A stretch of 64,000 nucleotides of DNA, from positions 62,001-126,000 of the forward strand of contig NZ_JAAFYZ010000003.1 of the NCBI RefSeq assembly GCF_018274385.1. The letters run 5' to 3'. Made by a program: the position numbers and the translations under genes. The notes under the pieces were generated by a model. That model was not told the DNA's origin. It ran no database searches and saw nothing but the letters and a program-made list of their open reading frames with translations. Shown in pieces: positions 9,216-16,276 of this stretch. The first letter of the stretch is position 1, and every line of letters starts with the position of its first letter. Source of the stretch: Catenulispora pinistramenti. GTDB taxonomy: Bacteria > Actinomycetota > Actinomycetes > Streptomycetales > Catenulisporaceae.

Positions 9216-10117
9216 CTCGTTTCGGCACGGCGTGTGCCACGTTGGCGTACGTGCTCGGCGGCGGTACCGTCGCGGCTGCGGACGACATCCTCCCTCCCGT
9301 TTCGAAGACCGTCTCCACGGACACGAAGTGTCAGCAGACCTCGGCTCCGACGTGTTCAGCGCAGTTGGTCGTGACGCAGAACAAGCAGCCTGTGGCCTCA
9401 CCACCCGTCAGTGGGCCTCCGTCGTCGCCGCCTCCGCCGCCAACCTGCTACTACAAGCCGGACTTCACGTACCCGACATCGCCGGCCGTCCAGGCTGATG
9501 GCGGTCCGGCACAGATGTCTGTCCAGGAGCAGGTGTGTCCGAAAGGTGCGGGGCAGCCTGGGACACCGCTCTCGTTCACGCCGGTGTCACCGGCAGCGCC
9601 AGCGGCGCCCGTCCCGGATATCCCTGCCCTGGTGGACCAGGCATCCAAGGCAATGAAGCTCCCCGCACCGCAGGCGACTTTGTCACCGGACGCTGCGTCT
9701 GCGGAGTTCGTCGGCGTCCCGCTTTGGGCGTGGACTCCGGCGTCGGAGTGGACGGCGAAGTCAGTTTCGGTGTCGGCGGGCGGGGTCTCGTTGACGATGA
9801 CGGCGACGCCAGCGCTCTCCGCCTGGTCCATGGGCGACGGCGGATCCGTGACGTGCAGCGGTGCGGGGACTCCCTACCCCGCAGCACGCGAGGCGAAGCC
9901 GCCGGAGCGGTCCCCGGACTGCGGGTACACGTATTCCGCTCCGTCGTCTTCGGCGCCCGGCGGCTACTTCCCGGTGTCGGTGACGACGCACTGGAAGGTG
10001 GCCTGGGCCACCACGACGGGCCTAACCGGCACCGAACCGGATCTCACCACCACCTCCTCCTCTCTGCGACTGCGGGTCTCAGAGATCCAGGCGCTGGTCA
10101 CCCGCGTCCAGCCCTGA
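9209..10117 (+). CDS. Secreted Pro/Ser-rich protein of the Tad operon
   Basis: This 302-residue protein starts at GTG 9209, with AGGTGG at 9199-9204 and a seven-base overlap with the lipoprotein gene. A signal peptide (LTRFGTACATLAYVLGGG) is followed by a Pro-rich segment (SPPPPPTCYYKP) and an Ala/Pro linker. A C-terminal beta-rich domain of about 150 residues contains VGVPLWAWTPASEW, a Cys pair and an ALVTRVQP end. Similar proteins sit beside actinobacterial tad genes, but no function is known to me. It is probably an exported envelope or pilus-associated protein. Confidence 0.7.
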   Translation: MLTRFGTACATLAYVLGGGTVAAADDILPPVSKTVSTDTKCQQTSAPTCSAQLVVTQNKQPVASPPVSGPPSSPPPPPTCYYKPDFTYPTSPAVQADGGPAQMSVQEQVCPKGAGQPGTPLSFTPVSPAAPAAPVPDIPALVDQASKAMKLPAPQATLSPDAASAEFVGVPLWAWTPASEWTAKSVSVSAGGVSLTMTATPALSAWSMGDGGSVTCSGAGTPYPAAREAKPPERSPDCGYTYSAPSSSAPGGYFPVSVTTHWKVAWATTTGLTGTEPDLTTTSSSLRLRVSEIQALVTRVQP

Positions 10118-10175
10118 ACATCGTCGCTCCGCTTCTCCCATCACCTGTCTTCTCTCGTACAGAGGTCGTGTTGTC

Positions 10176-10844
10176 GTGTCGCGTCTCAGAACGCCTTCGC
10201 GTGCTTCGGTGCGCGTACCTTCGGCCAGATCGCCGAAGGACGCAGTCCGTGCCGTCTCCTCCAGCCATCGACGGCGCGTGCCCTATGCGGTAGCGGGGTC
10301 GATGCTGGTCGTCGGCGCCGTCGTGATCGGCGCTATCGCGTTCGTCAAAGTCGGCGGCCGGGTGCCGGTGCTGGTGGTTGCTGCTCCTGTGCAGGTCGGC
10401 CAGGTGATTACTGCTGACGATGTGAAGGTCGTGGACATTGCTCCCGGGACCCTGGCGCAGGTGATGCTCGCCGATGACGAGGATCGGGTCGTCGGTCAGC
10501 CGGCGGCCGTGCCTTTGGTCGCGGGTGAAGTCCTGACCCAGCAGTTGGTCGGGACTGCGGCGTATCCTCCTGCCGGCTATGGCGTAGCTACCGCCCAGCT
10601 GAAGGCGGGGGCGTTGTCGCCGCATCTGGTCGTCGGCGCACACGTCGAAGTGGTGGCTCCAGCTTCGGCAGCCGGTACACCGGCGCAGGTGGTGGCGAAT
10701 TCGGCGGTGGTGACGGATGTATCCGCACCTTCCGATGCAGGTGACGTCGTGGTGAGTGTCCTCGCGGACCAGGACTCGGCGAAGGCGGTCAGTTCAGCTA
10801 CACCAGAGTCGCTGTCTCTGGTCCTTCTGCCGGTTGGAGGCTGA
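10176..10844 (+). CDS. SAF-domain protein, CpaB/RcpC-like
   Basis: This 222-residue protein has an Arg-rich cytoplasmic N-terminus and one membrane helix at about 37-58 (YAVAGSMLVVGAVVIGAIAF). A SAF domain follows at about 64-130 (VPVLVVAAPVQVGQVITADD...) and a second beta segment carries GAHVEVVAP. CpaB/RcpC proteins line the outer passage of Tad pili in Gram-negative bacteria. In actinobacteria the SAF protein presumably guides the pilus through the wall. It lies four bases before the CpaE-like ATPase gene. Confidence 0.78.
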   Translation: MSRLRTPSRASVRVPSARSPKDAVRAVSSSHRRRVPYAVAGSMLVVGAVVIGAIAFVKVGGRVPVLVVAAPVQVGQVITADDVKVVDIAPGTLAQVMLADDEDRVVGQPAAVPLVAGEVLTQQLVGTAAYPPAGYGVATAQLKAGALSPHLVVGAHVEVVAPASAAGTPAQVVANSAVVTDVSAPSDAGDVVVSVLADQDSAKAVSSATPESLSLVLLPVGG

Positions 10845-10847
10845 GCC

Positions 10848-11597
10848 ATGCTGATCGGCCTGTGCTCGTTGAAGTCCTCGCCCGGTGTCACAACGACAAC
10901 CCTGGCGCTGGCCGGATGCTGGCCGGCGCATCTGGCCCCGCCGACCGTCATTGAGCTGGACGCGCGCGGGGGCGATATCGCGTGGCGGTACGGGTTTGCG
11001 GCCGACCCGGGACTGCGGTCGTTGGCGGCCGCGGCCCGGTTGGACCCGGAGCCGTCCATGCTGCCCGGCCATGCCCGGCCAGTCGGCGGGTCAATGGTGC
11101 TGACCGTGACCGCGCCAGCCGAGCGTGAGCCGGCGCGGCAGGCCGTCGCCGCGCTGATGCCGCTGCTAAGACTTCTGCGCGACTCACCCGAGACGGTGCT
11201 GTTGGACCTGGGCGAGATCGACCCCCGTGATACCGGAACCGCGGACTTGCTCGCAGGGCTGGCGTCGCTGCTCGTCGTCTCCCGGGCCGTGCCCGAGCAG
11301 GTGGCCCGGGTTGCTGAGGCAGCTGCGGACCTGCGTCTGACGAACTCGAACACCCGAGTGCTTTACATCGGTGACCTTCGAGACCGAGATGCCGAGCGCC
11401 TTGTGGACCTGCCGTCGGCGGGAGTGTTGCCACTGATCGATCCGGGCGCCTCGACGTTTGCCCGACTCGTCAGTCGACGCTCGCGCAAGGCCTTCGGATC
11501 GGTCGTGGTGCGGGTGGCCGAAGGGCTGGCCGCTCTGACGAAGCAACCCGGCTCTGACCCGTTGGTGTCCCCTGACTTGTCGGAGGCACTTCGGTGA
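10848..11597 (+). CDS. CpaE/TadZ-like MinD-family ATPase
   Basis: This is a 249-residue protein. The N-terminus carries a deviant Walker A-like loop, SLKSSPGVTTTTLA, as in ParA/MinD proteins. An LDARGGDIAWRYGF segment follows, in the place of the usual D-x-D switch, and then LLDLGEIDPRD. Such proteins localise the Tad machine to one cell site. The loop has Ser-Pro-Gly-Val-Thr where MinD has a KGG(V/T) motif, so ATP hydrolysis may be weak. Its stop overlaps the TadA start by four bases. Confidence 0.78.
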   Translation: MLIGLCSLKSSPGVTTTTLALAGCWPAHLAPPTVIELDARGGDIAWRYGFAADPGLRSLAAAARLDPEPSMLPGHARPVGGSMVLTVTAPAEREPARQAVAALMPLLRLLRDSPETVLLDLGEIDPRDTGTADLLAGLASLLVVSRAVPEQVARVAEAAADLRLTNSNTRVLYIGDLRDRDAERLVDLPSAGVLPLIDPGASTFARLVSRRSRKAFGSVVVRVAEGLAALTKQPGSDPLVSPDLSEALR

Positions 11598-12964
11598 GTA
11601 TCGATGTCGTGTCGGTCCCGTTCATCCCGGTACAGGCGTTGCCGCACGGGTCTGACTTCCCGAATGCAGACACCCTGGTGAAGACGGTCACGACCAGAAT
11701 GACCGTTCAGATCCGAGCCGAGGAGTCGGCCACCGGCCGGATGGTCGACGCCGATCGGCGGGACGAGATCGTTGAAGCGATCCTCGCTGAAGAGCTCGAA
11801 GCGATCGCTCACGCCGAGTTGTCCGCCGGCCGGCCGATGCCCACTGCGCAGGCCGAGGCGGACTTGGCCCGTCGTGCCCGCGACCACCTGTTCGGGCTCG
11901 GCGGTCTCCAGCCCTATCTGGATCTGCCCGACGTCGAGAACATCAACATCGTGGGGCACGACAAGGTGTTCCTGCGGTTGACCGGCAACCGTCGGGTCCG
12001 CGGGGAATGGCCTGTCGCCGCCAGCGATGACGAGCTGATCGACCTGATCCGGATGATCGCCGTACGGTCCGGGGAGGATGAGCGGCGGTTCGATCGCGGC
12101 TCGCCGATCGTCGATGCCCAGTTGTCGGACGGCTCACGGATCAACGGCGTCGCGTGGGTGTCCCGGCGGCCGACGCTCAGCGTCCGGATCCACCGCCACC
12201 CCAAAGCGACGATGGCCACGATGCTCGGCCTCGGAGTCTTCGACGAAGGACTGGCCGGCTTCTTGTCCGCGGCGGTGAAGGCCCGCCTGAACATCCTGAT
12301 CGCCGGCGGGCCCGGGACCGGCAAGACCACGCTCCTGCGTGCGCTGGCGTCACAGATCAGCCCTGCCGAATCGCTGATCACGATCGAGGACAACCGCGAA
12401 CTGAACCTTGATGCCGACGAGGAAGCGCATCCCGAGGTGCGGTCCTTCCAGTCCCGCCCCGGCAACATCGAGGGCGAGGGCGAGATCAGCTTGGCCGTGC
12501 TGACCCGGGCCGCGCTGCGGCAGGCTCCCGACCGCGTGATCGTCGGGGAGGTCCGGGGCGAAGAGGTCGTCCAGATGTTCAAGGCGATGTCCCAGGGCTC
12601 GGACGGATCGATGGCGACGATCCACGCCTCCGATTCGCGCGAGGTGTTCGTGAAGCTCGCGACCTATGCCGCCGAGGCGCCGTCCAGGCCCGGGGTGGCG
12701 GAGGTGAATCTGTACATCGCGTCCGCGGTGGACTTGATCGTGCAGCTCGACTACGCAGCTGACGGCGTCACCCGCGTGGTCTCCTCGGTTCGTGAGGTCA
12801 ACGGCGCTGACGGCGACCAGCTGGTCACCAACGAGGTGTTCGCCCCCGACGATGACCATCGGGCTCGTGCGACTGGTGCGATCTCAGAGAAGCGGGCCAG
12901 GAAGCTGGAGGCAGCGGGGCTCGATCCAGACGTTCTGATGGCGTCCGGTTCGAGGGCGTGGTGA
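11594..12964 (+). CDS. tadA: TadA/CpaF secretion ATPase
   Basis: This 456-residue hexameric ATPase powers Tad/Flp pilus assembly on the cytoplasmic side of the membrane. Visible features are the N-terminal region LGGLQPYLDLPDVENINIVG and a Walker A, AGGPGTGKTTLL, near residue 240. Also present are the Asp box (TIEDNRELNL), the Walker B region (VGEVRGEE) near 318, and the His box GSMATIHA. The GTG start gives a four-base overlap with the CpaE-like gene. Length and motifs are normal for the family. Confidence 0.93.
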   Translation: MSIDVVSVPFIPVQALPHGSDFPNADTLVKTVTTRMTVQIRAEESATGRMVDADRRDEIVEAILAEELEAIAHAELSAGRPMPTAQAEADLARRARDHLFGLGGLQPYLDLPDVENINIVGHDKVFLRLTGNRRVRGEWPVAASDDELIDLIRMIAVRSGEDERRFDRGSPIVDAQLSDGSRINGVAWVSRRPTLSVRIHRHPKATMATMLGLGVFDEGLAGFLSAAVKARLNILIAGGPGTGKTTLLRALASQISPAESLITIEDNRELNLDADEEAHPEVRSFQSRPGNIEGEGEISLAVLTRAALRQAPDRVIVGEVRGEEVVQMFKAMSQGSDGSMATIHASDSREVFVKLATYAAEAPSRPGVAEVNLYIASAVDLIVQLDYAADGVTRVVSSVREVNGADGDQLVTNEVFAPDDDHRARATGAISEKRARKLEAAGLDPDVLMASGSRAW

Positions 12965-12968
12965 CCTG

Positions 12969-13841
12969 ATGGACAACGTGACGCTCTTCCTTACGGTGGT
13001 CGGCGGTCTTCTCACGCTGGTCGCCGGCGCGGCTCTGCTGATCCTCGCGTTCCGTCCGCCCTCGCAGAGCCAGGCGGTGGCGGCCTGGGTCGCGCGGTTG
13101 GATCCGCGGCCGGTATTCGCGCAGCGCCGCAAGTTGTCGGTCTCGATCGCCGTGGGTCTGGCCATCGGCATGCTTTCAGGGTGGCCGGTGGCCGCTGCCG
13201 CCGCGGGGTTGGCGGTGTGGTTCTCGCCGGTGGTGTTGGGTCACGACGTGGGCGAGACCGAACGGACCGCCCGCGTGGAGGCGATCGCGGTGTGGGCCGA
13301 GATGCTTCGGGACGTGCTGTCGTCGGCGGCCGGCTTGGAGCAAGCGGTCCTCGCTTCGACGACCGTGGCCCCTGAGGCGATTGCCGAACCGCTGGCCGCC
13401 CTGGGCTCCGACCTTCGCGCCCGGCGGCCCTTCCCCGACACGATGCGGGCTCTGGCCGCCCAGCTCGGCGACCCGATCGCCGACCAGGTGATCGTGTCCC
13501 TGATCCACGCCCAGAAGCACCAGGCGAAGAATCTGGCCGAGCTACTGGGCGAGCTGGCTGCCGCCGCGCGAGCGCAGGTGAGTCTCGCCGTGCGGGTGCA
13601 CGCGGAGCGCGCGAAACACCGGACGTCACAGCGGGCCATCACTGTGATCTTCACGGTGATGGCGGTGGGGCTGTGCGTCTTCTACCCGCAGTTTCTGCGG
13701 CCCTACGACACCGTCGGCGGGCAGGCCGTGATGGCCGTCGTGGTCGGCATGTTCGCGGGTGCGTTGTGCTGGGCCCAGATCATCCTGCGCCCCAAACCGG
13801 TACCGCGACTTCTCGATCCGAACGGGCGGGTGGAGGCTTAG
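12969..13841 (+). CDS. tadB: TadB-like inner-membrane platform protein
   Basis: This 290-residue protein has membrane helices at about 7-27 and 56-85 and a pair near 220-270. Between them is a cytoplasmic T2SS-F type domain containing EMLRDVLSSAAGLEQAV and an alpha-helical AKNLAELLGELAAAAR. It is one of two GspF-like subunits that form the membrane platform on which TadA acts. It starts four bases after the tadA stop and abuts the tadC gene with no gap. Confidence 0.85.
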   Translation: MDNVTLFLTVVGGLLTLVAGAALLILAFRPPSQSQAVAAWVARLDPRPVFAQRRKLSVSIAVGLAIGMLSGWPVAAAAAGLAVWFSPVVLGHDVGETERTARVEAIAVWAEMLRDVLSSAAGLEQAVLASTTVAPEAIAEPLAALGSDLRARRPFPDTMRALAAQLGDPIADQVIVSLIHAQKHQAKNLAELLGELAAAARAQVSLAVRVHAERAKHRTSQRAITVIFTVMAVGLCVFYPQFLRPYDTVGGQAVMAVVVGMFAGALCWAQIILRPKPVPRLLDPNGRVEA

Positions 13842-14735
13842 ATGCTCTTGTTGGTGATCGCTGCGGCTGCCGGCGGTGTCGGCTTGTGGCTTCTGCTCGT
13901 CGGCTTGGTGCCGCCGCGGCTGAGCCTTGCTGAGCAGATGGCCCGCGTCCCCACGTCTGCTGTGCCGAGCCGAGTCGGTGCGGACGCCCCGGAGGCGTCG
14001 TTCACGTCGCGACTCGGTGGCCGGGTGGCGGCTGTTCTCTCGCGTTCAGGGCTGCCCGGTGCGGGAACGCGGGCCAACCTCGTGCTGCTGGACAGGGAAG
14101 TGCTGCCGTTCCTGACCCAGAAGGCCGGGTGCGCGGCGCTTGGCGTGATGTTGCCCATGGCCTCGTTCACCGCCCTCAGCATCGTCGGCGTAGAGCTTCC
14201 GATGACCGTTCTCCTTCTGGCCGCCGGCGTCTTGGCCGGCGTGCTGTTCTTCGTTCCCGACCTCGCGCTGGGTTCCGAGGTCGAGGAATTCCGGGCGGCC
14301 GGGCGGATGGCGGTCCGCACGTTCCTGGACCAGGCCGCCACGACTCTCGCCGGCGGTGCCGGAATCGAGCAGGCGCTGATCGCTGCCGCCGATGGCCACG
14401 GCCCGGTCTTCCGGGCGATCCACGACGCGATCACCGACGCGCGTGCGGCCCGCGAGCCGGCCTGGCCGCACCTCGACGAGCTCGGCAAACGGCTGGGCAT
14501 CCGGGAGCTGAGCGAGCTGGCTGCCGCCTGCACCTTGGCCGGCGCCGAGGGCGCGAAGGTCAAATCATCGATCACCGCGAAGGCCCGCTCGATGCGGGAG
14601 AAGGAGTTTGCCGCGCAGACCGAGGCTGTCGAAGCAGCCAGTGAGCGCCTGGCGATGCCCGGCGGCCTTCTGGGGATGTCATTCGTCTGCTTCCTGACGT
14701 ACGCCGCGTTGGCGGCGGCGTCGAAGCAGATCTGA
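13842..14735 (+). CDS. tadC: TadC-like inner-membrane platform protein
   Basis: This is a 297-residue T2SS-F family protein. It has an N-terminal helix at 1-22, a helical pair at about 92-142, a cytoplasmic four-helix domain with FLDQAATTLAGGAGIEQAL, and a C-terminal helix (LLGMSFVCFLTYAALAAA). It pairs with the preceding TadB to form the platform. The start codon follows the tadB stop directly, which implies translational coupling. Confidence 0.85.
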   Translation: MLLLVIAAAAGGVGLWLLLVGLVPPRLSLAEQMARVPTSAVPSRVGADAPEASFTSRLGGRVAAVLSRSGLPGAGTRANLVLLDREVLPFLTQKAGCAALGVMLPMASFTALSIVGVELPMTVLLLAAGVLAGVLFFVPDLALGSEVEEFRAAGRMAVRTFLDQAATTLAGGAGIEQALIAAADGHGPVFRAIHDAITDARAAREPAWPHLDELGKRLGIRELSELAAACTLAGAEGAKVKSSITAKARSMREKEFAAQTEAVEAASERLAMPGGLLGMSFVCFLTYAALAAASKQI

Positions 14736-14810
14736 GGGGCGGGGTTATCCACACCATGTTGAAAACCGGGCTGCCTCGCAGCTCAGCGCCATCAGAAAGA
14801 GGTACTGCTC

Positions 14811-14996
14811 ATGGAACGCATGTTGAAGTATGCCCTCGGCCGGCTGTCGACCGTCGCCAAGCGGTTGCGCGAGGACAGAGGGGCGATCACGGTGGAAGCA
14901 GTGCTTTGGACTTTCGTAGTCTCGACCATGGCCCTGACCGTCGGTGCGATCATCTACCAGTTGGTTCTCACGAAAGCGCACTCCCTGCATTTCTGA
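14811..14996 (+). CDS. Small Tad pilin-like protein
   Basis: This 61-residue protein has a short basic N-terminal region ending in EDRG, then AITVEAVLWTFVVSTMALTV as a single hydrophobic helix with Glu at position 5 after the Gly. That layout matches class III (Flp/TadE-type) prepilins cut after Gly. AGAGG lies upstream of the ATG. It is the best candidate for the major pilus subunit because it is tiny and sits between tadC and the TadE-like genes. No prepilin peptidase gene is visible in this operon. Confidence 0.75.
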   Translation: MERMLKYALGRLSTVAKRLREDRGAITVEAVLWTFVVSTMALTVGAIIYQLVLTKAHSLHF

Positions 14997-15397
14997 AACG
15001 AGTCCTCGCCGGAGCCGGTAACGACCGGGGCTTCAGCTCGGTCCAGATGACGATCTGCATGCCGCTGGTGGTTTTCGTCCTGCTGCTGATCATCCAGGCC
15101 GGGGCGTACTACCACGCGCGGCAAGTCGCGAAGGTGGCCGTCGATCGGGCCGTGGCGGTGGCCCGTACCGAGCACGGAACAGCCGGATTCGGGCAGGCCC
15201 AGGCCGAGCACGTGCTGACGGTCGTCGGCGACGGTTCTCTGAGCGATGCCCGCGTGCGCGTCACGCGGGCATCGGGCGAGGTCACCGTGGCCCTGCACGC
15301 GGACGCCCCGCACTTCGTGCCGTTCTGGCCGGGTACGGTCGATGTCGTTTCGAGCGGGCCGGTAGAAGCCTTCGACGAAGGCGGGCGCCGTGGCTGA
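14993..15397 (+). CDS. TadE-like minor pilin
   Basis: About 134 residues with the pattern NDRGFSSVQMTICMPLVVF, a hydrophobic helix, then AKVAVDRAVAVART and a beta-rich tail. This is typical of TadE-like pseudopilins with an RG cleavage site. The start is uncertain: a CTG at 14993 would overlap the pilin stop by four bases. The only in-frame ATG near the helix (15047) would remove the processing site. The true protein therefore probably begins near 14993. Confidence 0.65.
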   Translation: MKRVLAGAGNDRGFSSVQMTICMPLVVFVLLLIIQAGAYYHARQVAKVAVDRAVAVARTEHGTAGFGQAQAEHVLTVVGDGSLSDARVRVTRASGEVTVALHADAPHFVPFWPGTVDVVSSGPVEAFDEGGRRG

Positions 15398-15854
15398 GGT
15401 CCCGGTCCTGCCGCGGCGTCGGCGTCTTGGCGGGGCTGATGATGGCTTCGCTGTGCTGGAAACCGTCATCGTCACGCCGATTCTCATCCTGGTTCTGCTC
15501 GTGGCTGTCGCGGCGGGCCGCCTGGAATCCGCGCGGCTCGACGTCGACACCGCGGCCGGGGCCGCCGCCCGCGCGGCCTCGTTGGCGCGAAGTCCGGCCG
15601 CAGCGGCCGCGGCGGCCGGCGCTGAGGCCGCCCGTTCGCTCAGTGCCGCCGGTGTGTCCTGCCCCCACCCACGGGTCGGCGTGGACACCTCGGCGTTCCG
15701 CCCCGGTGGCGTGGTCAGAGTCACGGTGACGTGCCGTGCCGAACTCGGCGACCTGGTCGGTATGGGGTTCCTCCCGCTCGACACCGGCATCACCAAGTCG
15801 TCGGCGTCCCCTATCGATCGATACCGCCAGGCAGCGGCCGGAGGCTCGCGATGA
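15390..15854 (+). CDS. TadE-family pilus assembly protein
   Basis: This 154-residue protein starts at GTG 15390 and overlaps the previous gene by eight bases. It has DDGFAVLETVIVTPILILVL, that is, a cleavable GF and a Glu-containing hydrophobic helix. An Ala-rich helix then leads to a C-terminal beta domain containing one Cys pair (VSCPHP...VTCRAEL). It resembles TadE proteins that act as minor pilins or assembly factors. Confidence 0.72.
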   Translation: MAEVPVLPRRRRLGGADDGFAVLETVIVTPILILVLLVAVAAGRLESARLDVDTAAGAAARAASLARSPAAAAAAAGAEAARSLSAAGVSCPHPRVGVDTSAFRPGGVVRVTVTCRAELGDLVGMGFLPLDTGITKSSASPIDRYRQAAAGGSR

Positions 15855-16276
15855 CCGTGTTCGTCACGCTGCTCGTCGGGGTGCTGATAATGGTGATCGG
15901 CCTGGTGACCGACGGCGGGGGAGCACTCGCCGCTCGCGCCGACGCCCTTGACGAGGCCATGTCCGCCGCGCGTACCGCTTCGCAGGCCATCGACATCGAC
16001 GCACTGCATCATGATCACATGATCGTGCTCGACGATGCGGCGGCGAGAAGCGGCGCAGCTGCCTACATGGCCGCCACCGGCGACCACGCGGTGATCAGCA
16101 TCAACCAGGTAGGGGACCCGGGGCGCGGGAGCGGCATCGGTGGCGATGCCGAACCGGAGGTGACGGTGACCGTCACCCGGACTGTGCACACCCAGTTCCT
16201 TTGGGCGGTCGGGATCGGCACTTTCGCCATGACCGCCAGCGCCACCGTGTCTCCTGAGCCTGGGAGGCTCCCGTGA
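15851..16276 (+). CDS. TadG-like / Rv3660c-region type pilus protein
   Basis: This 141-residue protein starts at ATG 15851, giving a four-base overlap. Its N-terminal helix (VFVTLLVGVLIMVIGLVTDGGGALAARA) is typical of the Flp pilus assembly TadE/G-like family (PF13400). A helix and an extracellular segment ending at VSPEPG follow. It overlaps the next gene by four bases. Confidence 0.68.
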   Translation: MTVFVTLLVGVLIMVIGLVTDGGGALAARADALDEAMSAARTASQAIDIDALHHDHMIVLDDAAARSGAAAYMAATGDHAVISINQVGDPGRGSGIGGDAEPEVTVTVTRTVHTQFLWAVGIGTFAMTASATVSPEPGRLP